Shown piece by piece: positions 8,293-16,752 of a stretch of DNA of 64,000 bases (position 1 is its first letter; every line of letters begins with the position of its first letter). The DNA is from Pleurocapsales cyanobacterium LEGE 10410. Its GTDB lineage: Bacteria; Cyanobacteriota; Cyanobacteriia; Cyanobacteriales; Xenococcaceae. The notes beneath the pieces are model-generated. The model saw nothing but the letters and a program-made list of their open reading frames with translations. It searched no databases and had not been told where the DNA came from. The stretch lies in NCBI GenBank assembly GCA_015207195.1, contig JADEXJ010000003.1, positions 1-64,000 on the forward strand, written 5' to 3'. The position numbers were made by a program, and so were the translations under genes.

Positions 8293-10098
8293 TTAGAATC
8301 TAAACTGCATTCGCACGTTGCCAACATAAATATCTGGGTTGTCTTCAAAGTTGTTGGGATTAGCAACTAAGTAGAAAGCAGGAAGAATTGACAGATTATC
8401 ATTGACGGGGAAATTGTAGGTAGCCTCAAACTCGTATTGAGTACCGCCATCACCCGCACCAGAAGCGAGGAATTCTTCGCCATCGGTAACATCAAAGGGA
8501 ACGACAAAAGATAAAGTTCCTAATGCACCTTCTCTACCCAAGTCGGGAAAAGCTACGCCAATTTGAAAAGCCTGAGCATTTACCTCGCCATTTTCCAGAG
8601 CAGGATTTGTCGGTCTAATACTAGTACTACCATAGCTATAGCGTCCGAATATACCTAGCCGATCTAAAATTGCCCAATCAAAGTTGACTAAAAAAGTATC
8701 TCCTGGTGCATCACCTATCGTTCCGCCAAAGCCATCATCGGCTACCCCATAAATAGGCTCTCCTGTTGCGCCACCCACACCAAAACCAGTCAAATTACCA
8801 TCTCCATCAAAAATGGGCTGATTATTGTCAACAGTCGATCGCGTGTACATTAAACGAATGTTAGCGGTTTCGGCGATCGCCAAATCAATTTCCGCAGTTA
8901 GGGTTTGGGTTGCACTAAACAAGCCTTTGTTGGGATCGGAAGAGGTGTTGAAAAACGCATCAGGCAGAAATTCGGTGTTCTCTCCCAAATATCCCAGCTT
9001 AAAGGTTAATAAGTCGTTAAAATCATAGGTTATTACCGCCCCCGAACCGCGATCGATTGGGTTGACCAATGTACCACCGCTAGAGTTATAGCTACTTGCT
9101 CCAGTCAAGAAGAAAGTATAAGCATTATTGTCAAAGTAGCGATACCAATTGATTCTCGGTCCTACCACTACCCGCAGTTTTTCCCCAATAGGAAAATCAT
9201 AAAATAGTTCCCGAAGCTCAACCGTCCCCGTTCCCGTTGCTGTTCCTGTTTGATCGGTAAATGGGGTACCAAAGGTATTATAAAGTCCTGCGGAAACAAA
9301 GTTATTGGCGGGGGAATTACCGTTACCTGCAACTAGCTGCGTGACTAAAGTATCTTTTCCTGTAAACGAAGAATTAAAGTTAATCCAGGTGTAGTAGCTA
9401 AAGGTAACTTCTGGGTCATCTTCAATAGTGCTGATTATTGGATTGTTCGCTGCATCTCTACCAGCACGACGTAGACTCAAATCTGTATCGAGACTTACTG
9501 TCTCGGCTAAAACATCATCCCCAGCAGACGCTCCTGTTAAGTTCAGAAATACATTTCCCGTTAGTTTGCTAGTAGCGGAAAATTGGTTGTCTTCTAAAAC
9601 AGCAGTTCTAGTTTCCAGCTCGTCTACTCTACCGCCGATAGTAGCTAACTCTGCTGCGAAGTCTTGGTTTAAACGTTCGATAGTATCTAAATCTGTCTGG
9701 GAGACACTATTAGAAGAAGCGATCAGTCGCTCGATTTGATTGAGACAGGAGTTTAAACCCGCAGCAAATTCATAGCGTGACAAAGGTTGACTACCGCGAT
9801 AAGTCTGTTCGGGAAATCCTGAAATGCAACCATAACGTTCTACTAAAGAGCGTAGTGCTTCATACGCCCAGTCTGTTGGGGCGATATCCCGTAGCTGTTG
9901 GACATTGGTAATTTGTGACATCCCATTCGCATCGGAACTGTCTAAATCTTTAAGAATAAATATTTCTTCTGAAGCAGATGCTGTAACTGCCGTTGCTGAT
10001 AGTAAGGTTAGGGATAAAAATAATTGAATCGAATTGTTGAGTAAGTTGAAATTATTACTTGACCTAAAATACTGCTGTTTGATTTTTTGAACGCTCAT
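8293..10098 (-). CDS. SLH-domain OprB-type outer-membrane porin (iron-uptake-porin group)
   Basis: About 601 residues from ATG 10098; a GTG at 10110 gives four more. Order: signal peptide (ending near ASASEE); an SLH domain (about residues 66-126, with APTDWAYEALRSLVERYGC and the QPLSRYEFAAGLN motif); a short coiled coil (about 136-172, ERLNQDFAAELATIGGRVDELE); and a long OprB-like beta-barrel ending in the aromatic MQFRF typical of outer-membrane proteins. The SLH domain binds peptidoglycan-linked polymer and the barrel forms a diffusion channel. Cyanobacterial members are often annotated as iron uptake porins, but the solute here is not known. Confidence 0.9.
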   Translation of the reverse strand: MSVQKIKQQYFRSSNNFNLLNNSIQLFLSLTLLSATAVTASASEEIFILKDLDSSDANGMSQITNVQQLRDIAPTDWAYEALRSLVERYGCISGFPEQTYRGSQPLSRYEFAAGLNSCLNQIERLIASSNSVSQTDLDTIERLNQDFAAELATIGGRVDELETRTAVLEDNQFSATSKLTGNVFLNLTGASAGDDVLAETVSLDTDLSLRRAGRDAANNPIISTIEDDPEVTFSYYTWINFNSSFTGKDTLVTQLVAGNGNSPANNFVSAGLYNTFGTPFTDQTGTATGTGTVELRELFYDFPIGEKLRVVVGPRINWYRYFDNNAYTFFLTGASSYNSSGGTLVNPIDRGSGAVITYDFNDLLTFKLGYLGENTEFLPDAFFNTSSDPNKGLFSATQTLTAEIDLAIAETANIRLMYTRSTVDNNQPIFDGDGNLTGFGVGGATGEPIYGVADDGFGGTIGDAPGDTFLVNFDWAILDRLGIFGRYSYGSTSIRPTNPALENGEVNAQAFQIGVAFPDLGREGALGTLSFVVPFDVTDGEEFLASGAGDGGTQYEFEATYNFPVNDNLSILPAFYLVANPNNFEDNPDIYVGNVRMQFRF

Positions 10099-10163
10099 TT
10101 GGACTCTCACACCTAGTAATAATAAGCAAAATTATCACTATTAATCTAGTATAAAAGTATTTG

Positions 10164-10190
10164 TGTATACAGTATACAAATCCTAGTCAA
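10164..10190 (-). promoter_or_regulatory. Porin promoter overlapped by a palindromic operator
   Basis: On the minus strand a TTGACT -35 box (10185-10190) is followed by TATACA as a possible -10 at 15-base spacing (10164-10169). The -10 lies within the perfect palindrome TGTATAC-A-GTATACA (10164-10178), about 65 bases ahead of the porin start. A symmetric site over a -10 box is the usual layout of a repressor operator. The regulator is unknown; the site does not resemble a Fur box. Confidence 0.45.
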
Positions 10191-10341
10191 GGTATTTGGC
10201 AATATTAGCTATCGACGAACAATCGTCTTTGGCAGTAGTCAATCAAGGCAATTTTTTATTGACTGAATCGGGGCAATAAATTTTATGGTTGAGGGGAGAA
10301 ATTGTTAGTATGTTTTTTAAATTGCTACTCGCTACTCCCTT

Positions 10342-11703
10342 TTAATCATTAATCAAATCGAGGGCAACTTTGTTGGTTTTATTGATCAAATTATCAAAAT
10401 CAATAGTCATCAAGTTTCCTTGGTCTACTATTTTTTGACCGTTAATAAAGCTGTAGTCTACACAGTCAGTTTGACAGTAAATTAAAGCAGCAACAGGATC
10501 TTGCTGTGTACCGACATAGCCAGGCTTATCGAGATTGACTGCGATCAAGTCTGCTGCCATACCTGGTGCCAGATAGCCAATATCATCTCGACCCAAAACC
10601 CTCGCCCCGCCTCTGGTGGCAATTCCTAAAGCATCGCGGGCAGTCATTACCGCAGCATCTTCATCCCTAACACGGGCAAGTAAAAAAGCTTGACGGGCTT
10701 CATGGAACAAGTTGGTAGCATCATTTGAAGCTGCGCCGTCTACTCCTAATCCTACGGGGACACTAGCATTAAGCATCTTACGGATCGGCGCAATACCGCT
10801 TGCTAGGCGCATATTACTACAGGGACAGTGTGCCACCCCCGTACCAGTTTGCCCGAATTTGGCGATCGCGCGATCGCTCAACTTAACACAATGAGCGTGC
10901 CAGACATCATCCCCCAGCCAGCCAACGGACTCCGCATAGTCTCCAGGAATTAAGTTGAACTTAGATAGGCTATATTCCACATCCCCCGTAGTTTCTGCCA
11001 GATGGGTATGCAGCCTGACTCCAGGATAACTCCGCGCCATCGCTGCCGACTCTCGCATTAGGTCTTGAGAGACGGAAAAAGGAGAACAGGGAGCAAGAAC
11101 TAACCGCAGCATTGAATAGCGATCGTTGTCGTGATATTGCTCGATTAATCTTTGAGAATCTTTGAGAATCTCTGCCTCTTTTTCTACCAAGAAATCTGGA
11201 GGCAAACCGCCATTACTTTCCCCCACGCTCATACTGCCTCGACTGGCATGAAACCGCAAACCAATATCGCCTACCGCCCGAATTTGTTCGTCAAGGGTGC
11301 AATCGTTGGGAAACAAATAATGATGATCGCTAGCGGTAGTACAGCCTGATAAAATTAATTCTGCTGCTGCCAACTGAGAACTATAATACACCCCCTCTCC
11401 AGTTAACTTAGACCATAAAGGATAGTGCGCCGTCAGCCATTGAAACAGATCGCCATTTTGTCCTGCGGGAGTTACGCGAGTTAGGTTTTGAAAGAAATGA
11501 TGATGGGTATTGACTAAACCAGGTAAAACTATATGTCGATCTTCTAGATCTAATATTTCATCGGCAGTGTCGGGTAATTCCTCCGTCGTGCCTACTCGTG
11601 CGATCGCATTATCCCTTACTAACAATGCACCATGGCGAATTTCGCGCCGTTCGTCGTCCATCGTGACTAAGGTATGAATATTTTTGATTAGTAAAGTAGA
11701 CAT
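10342..11703 (-). CDS. 8-oxoguanine / guanine deaminase, amidohydrolase family
   Basis: About 453 residues from ATG 11703 (a TTG at 11724 is less likely). It belongs to the metal-dependent amidohydrolases acting on purine bases and resembles 8-oxoguanine deaminase, which makes urate, more than classical guanine deaminase. Metal ligands are visible: the HHHF motif around residues 67-69, LHTHLAETTGD, HAHCVKLSD and the late GVDGAASND. The ending GMAADLIAVNLD is typical of the family's beta-sandwich. Urate would feed the uraD branch encoded at 15703. The distinction between guanine and 8-oxoguanine as substrate is inference. Confidence 0.88.
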   Translation of the reverse strand: MSTLLIKNIHTLVTMDDERREIRHGALLVRDNAIARVGTTEELPDTADEILDLEDRHIVLPGLVNTHHHFFQNLTRVTPAGQNGDLFQWLTAHYPLWSKLTGEGVYYSSQLAAAELILSGCTTASDHHYLFPNDCTLDEQIRAVGDIGLRFHASRGSMSVGESNGGLPPDFLVEKEAEILKDSQRLIEQYHDNDRYSMLRLVLAPCSPFSVSQDLMRESAAMARSYPGVRLHTHLAETTGDVEYSLSKFNLIPGDYAESVGWLGDDVWHAHCVKLSDRAIAKFGQTGTGVAHCPCSNMRLASGIAPIRKMLNASVPVGLGVDGAASNDATNLFHEARQAFLLARVRDEDAAVMTARDALGIATRGGARVLGRDDIGYLAPGMAADLIAVNLDKPGYVGTQQDPVAALIYCQTDCVDYSFINGQKIVDQGNLMTIDFDNLINKTNKVALDLIND

Positions 11704-11758
11704 TGATTTTTCACAACCTAGCAAACTGCTAAAAGCCTAAAATTTGGTTTTCGAGTAA

Positions 11759-12148
11759 TTAATTTGACATTACCGTATTGTCACTCAACCATACAGCAAT
11801 AGATTCTTGAGTTTCTATATTTGTGGTCAATCCTTCCATTTTTATCACAACTTCTGGTTCTGGAACTTCCAACCAATAGTTATTTAAACCTAGAAAGGTA
11901 TACATCGCCATAAAAGCAGTTCTTTTATTACCATCAACGAAAGGATGATTGTTAGCAATACCGTAGCCGTAAGCTGCTGCTAAATCGAATATCGTCGGAC
12001 TACCGTAAGTAAATAGATGTTTTGGTCTGGCTAAACTAGCACCTACAAGATTAGTATCTCTAATACCAGAACTACCTCCATGTTGGGCTAATTGATCTTC
12101 GTGAATGGCTAATACTATCTTTTCTGTTATCCAGATAGGATTTAACAC
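11759..12148 (-). CDS. doc: Doc/Fic-type toxin (death-on-curing family)
   Basis: 129 residues from a GTG start that overlaps the antitoxin stop by one base (TAGTG). The Fic signature HPFVDGNKRT occupies residues 68-77, with the catalytic His and the Asn-Lys-Arg. Doc-family toxins phosphorylate elongation factor Tu using ATP, in contrast to AMPylating Fic proteins. Length and motif fit Doc. The upstream gene encodes an AbrB-like antitoxin, forming a type II module. Confidence 0.88.
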   Translation of the reverse strand: MLNPIWITEKIVLAIHEDQLAQHGGSSGIRDTNLVGASLARPKHLFTYGSPTIFDLAAAYGYGIANNHPFVDGNKRTAFMAMYTFLGLNNYWLEVPEPEVVIKMEGLTTNIETQESIAVWLSDNTVMSN

Positions 12149-12369
12149 TATGCTAATTCCTTGAGAGCATTACGATATTTATGACTCCCTTGCTTGTAAA
12201 TAGACATTGCTCGCTCAAATTCTGGATCGTAGGCTGATAATTTCACACCATCTGGGGTTTCTGTAATAAAAACGGTGTCTCCTTCTGTAACTCTTAATTT
12301 TTCTAGTACCTCTTTAGGAATTGTCGCTCCCAGAGAATTGCCTACTTTACGAATTTTAATTTTGTACAT
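12148..12369 (-). CDS. AbrB/MazE-like antitoxin
   Basis: 73 residues, ATG start. The N-terminal swapped-hairpin DNA-binding domain is clear: KIRKVGNSLGATIPKEVLEKL (about 5-25) followed by EGDTVFITETPDGVKL. The C-terminal 20 residues are basic and helical and probably wrap the toxin. It is directly coupled to the Doc toxin gene, whose start overlaps its stop. It should repress its own operon. Confidence 0.88.
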   Translation of the reverse strand: MYKIKIRKVGNSLGATIPKEVLEKLRVTEGDTVFITETPDGVKLSAYDPEFERAMSIYKQGSHKYRNALKELA

Positions 12370-12483
12370 AGTTTTTTTGCCGAACTGTAATACAAATATT
12401 ATAACTTTGTTTGCAATTCAGTACTTTTATCAATTTACTTAGCGATCGCCGAGTAAGAATAAGTTGCTTAGAATCAACAATCT

Positions 12484-12885
12484 TTAATCTTCCCGCGGGA
12501 ACTCCTTAAGTAATGTCATTGCCTCGATCGCGCAGGAAACGGGTATGAATAAATGGTCGTGATAATAAGCCGAAACAGGATTTACGCTGATGTTATGTTC
12601 GGCTAATTTACTGGTAATAGCAGCAAGGAAACCAACCGCTTCTAAACTGGAGTGGATCGAAAGCGTAATCATCGAAAAGACCGATGTGTAAGACAAATTG
12701 GCTGCATCAGCCTGTTCTCGCGGAAGAATTAGGGTTATTCCCTCACTTTCTCTAAATTGACCGATAGGATCGAGATGAGAATAACGTTGATCGCGATCGC
12801 TAATAGTGCAAAAGACATATTCTCCTGGGCAAAGAACTGGCTGCATAGATTGCAACAATCTACTGAGATTGGTTTCTCCTGACAT
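12484..12885 (-). CDS. ACT-domain protein (COG3602-like)
   Basis: 133 residues. The start ATG at 12885 follows the upstream acetamidase stop without a gap (TAAATG), so translation is probably coupled. The N-terminus PVLCPGEYVFCTI and the middle REQADAANL resemble the small ACT-domain family COG3602; the C-terminal beta-alpha-beta pattern with HSSLEAVGFLAAITSKLAEHNISVN is an ACT fold, which normally binds amino acids. Its coupling to a secreted amidase suggests a sensing or accessory role in amide or amino-acid use; this is inference. Confidence 0.8.
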   Translation of the reverse strand: MSGETNLSRLLQSMQPVLCPGEYVFCTISDRDQRYSHLDPIGQFRESEGITLILPREQADAANLSYTSVFSMITLSIHSSLEAVGFLAAITSKLAEHNISVNPVSAYYHDHLFIPVSCAIEAMTLLKEFPRED

Positions 12886-14022
12886 TTATTCTTGTTCTAA
12901 AGGTTGCAGGATATCTTTAGGTATAACTCCGTGAATGCCTTTAACAATATCTACCACCTGAGAAACTTCGTAATCGACCGCAGCACTACCAAAAAGTAAA
13001 GCATCTTGCTTGGTCAAACCATATTCATCTTCGACAATTCGCAGAGATTCCCGCACGGCTTTTTTCATCGCCTCATCAAGATCCTCGTCTAGTCCAATTG
13101 CTAACCAGGCTTCGTCTGTTTCTGCCATGGGTGATGCTAGCTGTTTGTCTTTATGGACAATTAATTCAAAGGTGGGAGTGAGGGAACATTCGATTGCGGT
13201 TAAGGCAACTTCCCCATTTCCCTGGGCGCAGTGCGGATCGCCAGTATAAAATAATGCTCCAGGAACTTGTACTGGTAAATATAGACTAGAACCCACAGTC
13301 AAATGTTTGATGTCCACATTACCGCCATAATTACCAGGGGGGACTGAGTTGACTGCTTCTTCAGGATCGGCGGGTGCTATTCCCATAATACCCATGAAAG
13401 GCTTAAGGGGAAGATCGATGTTTGGTCTACCATTGGCGGGACGAAAAATTCCTGTATTCTGTTCGGTGTCTAGAGGAATTACTTTGGTATAGATATCTGC
13501 ATCGTTGACGGGGTATTCTCCAGGCAAAGCCCCCTTACTATGACGATTAGAAATTACGCCATAAGGGACACGATAATCGATGCCAACGGTTCTAATTTCT
13601 AAAACATCTCCTGGTTCAGCACCTTCGATATAAATTGGTCCAGTGATCACATGAGGTCCTGGGGCAGTTCTTTCTATTTGTTCTTTAACTGCTAGCTGGT
13701 CGGGTAAAATGTCTGCTTCGTCAATTCCTGCTGAGGTAAAGAACTCTATCGTATCGCCTTGATCGGGTAAAATTCCTTCATGAGATACTGTTTCGATAGT
13801 AACCACAGCTCCCGATTCTACCTCTAAAATTGGTTCACTATCAGGAGTAAATAGTTCTCCCCAAATTACATTTTCTGGGGTAGACTCAACTAAATAATCG
13901 CTGGCTGTTTTAGCTTCTGACTGGGATTTGACATCTTGAATGTTGAGAGAGGATGCTAACCCCAACAAAATAGTTATTAACAATAAATATTGAGCATAAA
14001 TAGGCAATTTAGCAATTTTCAT
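12886..14022 (-). CDS. Secreted acetamidase/formamidase family protein
   Basis: 378 residues, ATG start. Residues 1-34 form a signal peptide or membrane anchor (YLLLITILLGLASSL). The rest matches the FmdA_AmdA fold, with the markers GPHVITGPIYIEGAEPGDVLEI, GGNVDIKHLTVGSSLYLPVQVPGALFYTGDPHCAQGNGEV and the EVSQVVD C-terminal part. The family hydrolyses formamide or short amides to ammonia and the acid. Here the signal suggests a periplasmic site, unlike many cytoplasmic members. The ACT-domain gene follows directly. Confidence 0.85.
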   Translation of the reverse strand: MKIAKLPIYAQYLLLITILLGLASSLNIQDVKSQSEAKTASDYLVESTPENVIWGELFTPDSEPILEVESGAVVTIETVSHEGILPDQGDTIEFFTSAGIDEADILPDQLAVKEQIERTAPGPHVITGPIYIEGAEPGDVLEIRTVGIDYRVPYGVISNRHSKGALPGEYPVNDADIYTKVIPLDTEQNTGIFRPANGRPNIDLPLKPFMGIMGIAPADPEEAVNSVPPGNYGGNVDIKHLTVGSSLYLPVQVPGALFYTGDPHCAQGNGEVALTAIECSLTPTFELIVHKDKQLASPMAETDEAWLAIGLDEDLDEAMKKAVRESLRIVEDEYGLTKQDALLFGSAAVDYEVSQVVDIVKGIHGVIPKDILQPLEQE

Positions 14023-14190
14023 CTATGATTTAAGCCTTTTGTAGTTAAAACTTAGGCTTAGTTTGCAATAAAAAGGCGATCGCTTTTGTAATTAAAGACA
14101 CAGAAAATTATTTAAATCAAGGCAGGGAGCAGGAGTTATCAATTAACAATTAGCAATGAACAATTGATCACAATTAATTATCGATTGTGG

Positions 14191-14211
14191 CTTCCTACTT
14201 CCTACTTCCTA
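14191..14211. repeat. STRR: three tandem copies of cttccta
   Basis: Three perfect heptamers lie in the spacer downstream of the voltage-sensor-like gene. The spacer 14023-14244 also carries several degenerate aattaac/caattag words and no gene. Confidence 0.7.
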
Positions 14212-14244
14212 CTACACTTGACAGTCTAATGTTTTAAATAACCT

Positions 14245-15636
14245 CTAAGTTAGATCTGTTTTAATTTGTTCGGCTTCAGCTAAGGTTTGTTCTGGATTAC
14301 GTTGTCGAGAATTTTTGACGTAATTTAATTTCCATTCTTCTAATAAATCTGAAAGCAAGTTGGCAATCTCATTATAAGTAGCTTTAGTTTGTATTTGCTG
14401 TTTGAGGGTATCAGAAAAGTTTTGACTGAAACGATTAAAAATGATTTTGCCCTGTGCATCGGTATAAGAATCTAGTAAAACATCATAGGTTGCCCTAGCT
14501 AAATAATCTGATAGCTGTTCGATGGTTTCTTGCGGTATGTCGGTAAATCCAGGAATTTTTTCGACAGTTTGATAAATATCGGATTCTTGCAATGCACCCT
14601 TGAGACTGTAACGCAATAAATTCTCTAGATCTGGCTGTACCTGAGGTAAAACATGATAGATCGTTAAGCTAATCAGGCGATCGATAATCTTGTCGATCTT
14701 GTCGGTTTCTCCAACCTCAATTCCCTCGTTGGATGACAACAGCACATTGACGAGCGTACCATCAGAAATTATTTCCTGACTTTGATTTAACAATCGCACG
14801 ATTAAGAACGTCGAGACGCGCTGGGATATGTAGGCTGCTGGTTCGTGGGTAATTTGCCTTAATATTTCCTCTAAATTAAATAAACCAGATTTATGAATCC
14901 GAACCGTAACTGGCACAATTCGCAACCATCGCCCGATGAAAATTAACATGAGAGCATCGTACCAGTAACGCAGCATGGCGTTCCACCAGCTAAGTTTAGC
15001 CTGATTTCTAGCGATCTGAAAAGTACGGCTAAAATATTCCAGAGCAAAAAAGATCACAAAGAAAAGATCGATGCGCCAAAAGCGATCGCTCTCAATTCCG
15101 TTGGCATCAATATGGCGATAATAGTTGACTTTTAATAGCGGTTCGATCTTTTGATTAAAAAATTCTAGCTCTCGTGCTGTATCGGCTTGCGCTAAATATT
15201 CTCGACTCCAAAATCGGTTAAATGCTTCTTTGGTCGAACGGGCTTGTAGGCGATATTCCATTCTATGCTTGAGCTTGGCAAAAGTTCCCAATTTGTTAGA
15301 AGCAGTAAAAGGGTTCTCTTCGATTAAAAAAATGCTTTGTTGTCTTAAAGAAGCTAGCAATTGCTCTGTGGAGTCGGAAGTCAGGCTAGAGCGGGCGATC
15401 GCTTGTTGGAGGCGAGCGACTGTATCAAGATATGCTTCTGTGTCGGGATGGGGTTCGATCGCTTTTACGGGGTCATAGATTCTGATTAAAATAGGTGCAT
15501 TATTAAAGTAAAAGTCTCTTAAAGATAAATAACTTAAATTAAATAAAACCAAAACTAAATTGATTAGGGCGATTAGAGCCAGCAGCTTTTGCCACCAACT
15601 GCGTTGAATTGAATTATCTGTTAGTTTTCCCTGCAT
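14245..15636 (-). CDS. Unknown membrane protein with voltage-sensor-like segment (paralogue 1)
   Basis: 463 residues, ATG start. A hydrophobic segment at 17-37 is followed by about 150 mostly helical, charged residues. A second membrane region begins at about 188 (FFVIFFALEYFSR), then WWNAMLRYWYDALMLIF and RWLRIVPVTVRI (to 247). The order of an acidic-Arg end (LEYFSR), an Asp in the next helix (WYD) and an Arg-containing last helix recalls S2, S3 and S4 of voltage-sensor domains, but no pore helix follows. The remaining 210 residues are soluble and helical. It shares this plan with the protein at 24833. The function is unknown. Confidence 0.7.
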   Translation of the reverse strand: MQGKLTDNSIQRSWWQKLLALIALINLVLVLFNLSYLSLRDFYFNNAPILIRIYDPVKAIEPHPDTEAYLDTVARLQQAIARSSLTSDSTEQLLASLRQQSIFLIEENPFTASNKLGTFAKLKHRMEYRLQARSTKEAFNRFWSREYLAQADTARELEFFNQKIEPLLKVNYYRHIDANGIESDRFWRIDLFFVIFFALEYFSRTFQIARNQAKLSWWNAMLRYWYDALMLIFIGRWLRIVPVTVRIHKSGLFNLEEILRQITHEPAAYISQRVSTFLIVRLLNQSQEIISDGTLVNVLLSSNEGIEVGETDKIDKIIDRLISLTIYHVLPQVQPDLENLLRYSLKGALQESDIYQTVEKIPGFTDIPQETIEQLSDYLARATYDVLLDSYTDAQGKIIFNRFSQNFSDTLKQQIQTKATYNEIANLLSDLLEEWKLNYVKNSRQRNPEQTLAEAEQIKTDLT

Positions 15637-15702
15637 ACGATAGTTGCTATTTCCACAATCAGAGGATAGCTTACATCGTGAAGCTCAACCAATCACTCAA
15701 GC

Positions 15703-16212
15703 TCAATTGGGTAGCAGTGCTTCTAAACGAAGTCGCGCAATTTTACTAATTTCGGTTAATGCCTGTCGCTTTTCTCTGTCTGGGCTATTTTCCAAACGCT
15801 CTTCAAAAGCTTCGAGAATACTTTCTTTTGTGTGATATTTCACCGCAACAATAAAGGGAAAGCCAAACTTCTCCTTATAAGCCCGATTGAGAAATTGAAA
15901 ACGCTGATATTCCGATTCTGACAGGCGATCTAAACCAACCCCCGCTTGTTCTTTTACCGAAGCTTCTGCCATCTTGGCTTTACTACCCAAATCAGGATGA
16001 GCTTGAATTAAGTCTAGTTGTTCTGCTTTGCTCATCTTGTTTACGATGGCAACCATAGATTGATATAAAGCAGACACATTTTCAAATGGTTTACTATGCC
16101 AAGCTTGAGTAGCAATCTCTGGCGTATCTTCCCAGATCTCCCCCAGAGCAGCAGTAAACTCTGATTGGGACATCTGATTTAATTGGGCAATTGAATATTG
16201 ATTACTGTTCAT
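15703..16212 (-). CDS. uraD: OHCU decarboxylase
   Basis: 169 residues, ATG start. It catalyses decarboxylation of 2-oxo-4-hydroxy-4-carboxy-5-ureidoimidazoline to S-allantoin, the last step from urate. The catalytic histidine motif AHPDLGSK (H72), the SVKEQAG segment with E88 and the FGFPFIVAV loop (117-123) are all intact, and the length is normal for the bacterial enzyme. Uricase and the hydrolase that precede it are not in the window. It sits on the same strand as the purine deaminase about 4 kb away. Confidence 0.9.
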   Translation of the reverse strand: MNSNQYSIAQLNQMSQSEFTAALGEIWEDTPEIATQAWHSKPFENVSALYQSMVAIVNKMSKAEQLDLIQAHPDLGSKAKMAEASVKEQAGVGLDRLSESEYQRFQFLNRAYKEKFGFPFIVAVKYHTKESILEAFEERLENSPDREKRQALTEISKIARLRLEALLPN

Positions 16213-16321
16213 CTAGCTACTTTTGATGGCATCAACTAATTGTAATGAATTCCCAACAATACTATTAAAAGATAAAATATCTTCAAATATTTCTCTTACT
16301 AATCTAATCAAAATAACTAAT

Positions 16322-16423
16322 ATAGCAGTCCCAAATCATTCATGAAAACAACAAATGACAAAGGACTAATGATCGATGACATTCAAGACTAATGATTTTC
16401 ACAACTCAAATAGAATTGCTATA
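16322..16423. mobile_element. MITE-like element, copy 1
   Basis: A 102-base segment bounded by inverted ends atagcagt and attgctat, with an internal aatgacaaagga word. A similar segment with the same ends and internal word lies at 33923-34030. Non-coding, AT-rich and bounded by short inverted repeats, it fits a small non-autonomous element. The similarity between copies is partial. Confidence 0.4.
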
Positions 16424-16429
16424 GCTATA

Positions 16430-16580
16430 TGCGGAGCTGTATCTCTTTTGGGACGAACAAAAACATTTTGTAGATTATACATTAAATCAATAACGCTATT
16501 GTTTCAAGGCGCAAATCCTCTCAAGTATTTAAAACAATACTTCTAAATGCTCTATCTGTATTGTTTTAGAGCATTTTTTA
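16430..16580 (+). ncRNA. Attenuator-like leader RNA ahead of the alanine/sodium symporter gene
   Basis: Three mutually exclusive stems can be drawn. Hairpin 1 pairs aagtatt (16523-16529) with aatactt (16536-16542). An alternative 10-bp stem pairs aaaacaatac (16531-16540) with gtattgtttt (16558-16567). A terminator pairs aaatgctct (16545-16553) with agagcattt (16568-16576) and ends in a T run. The middle stem disrupts both others, as in riboswitch or attenuator expression platforms. The upstream sequence (aggcgcaaatcctctcaag) has a faint glycine-aptamer look but lacks a full consensus. It could instead be a free small RNA. Confidence 0.5.
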
Positions 16581-16752
16581 TAGCTATAACCAAGATAATT
16601 ATAAAACTTTTGTAGAAAATGTTACTGTAGGCATCTTTATAAACCATAATAATTGGCTCAACAAAATTATTTTTTAAGGTCAGTATTCATTGTCTAGAAT
16701 CAGACCTAGAAAATCCAAGAGATTCTAATGAAATGTTTTATCATAAACAACT

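Noticed and set aside
11759-12148. Fic AMP-transferase in place of Doc
   Set aside because: The protein is short, the motif is followed by the Doc-like layout and an antitoxin gene is coupled, so a Doc-type toxin is the better reading.
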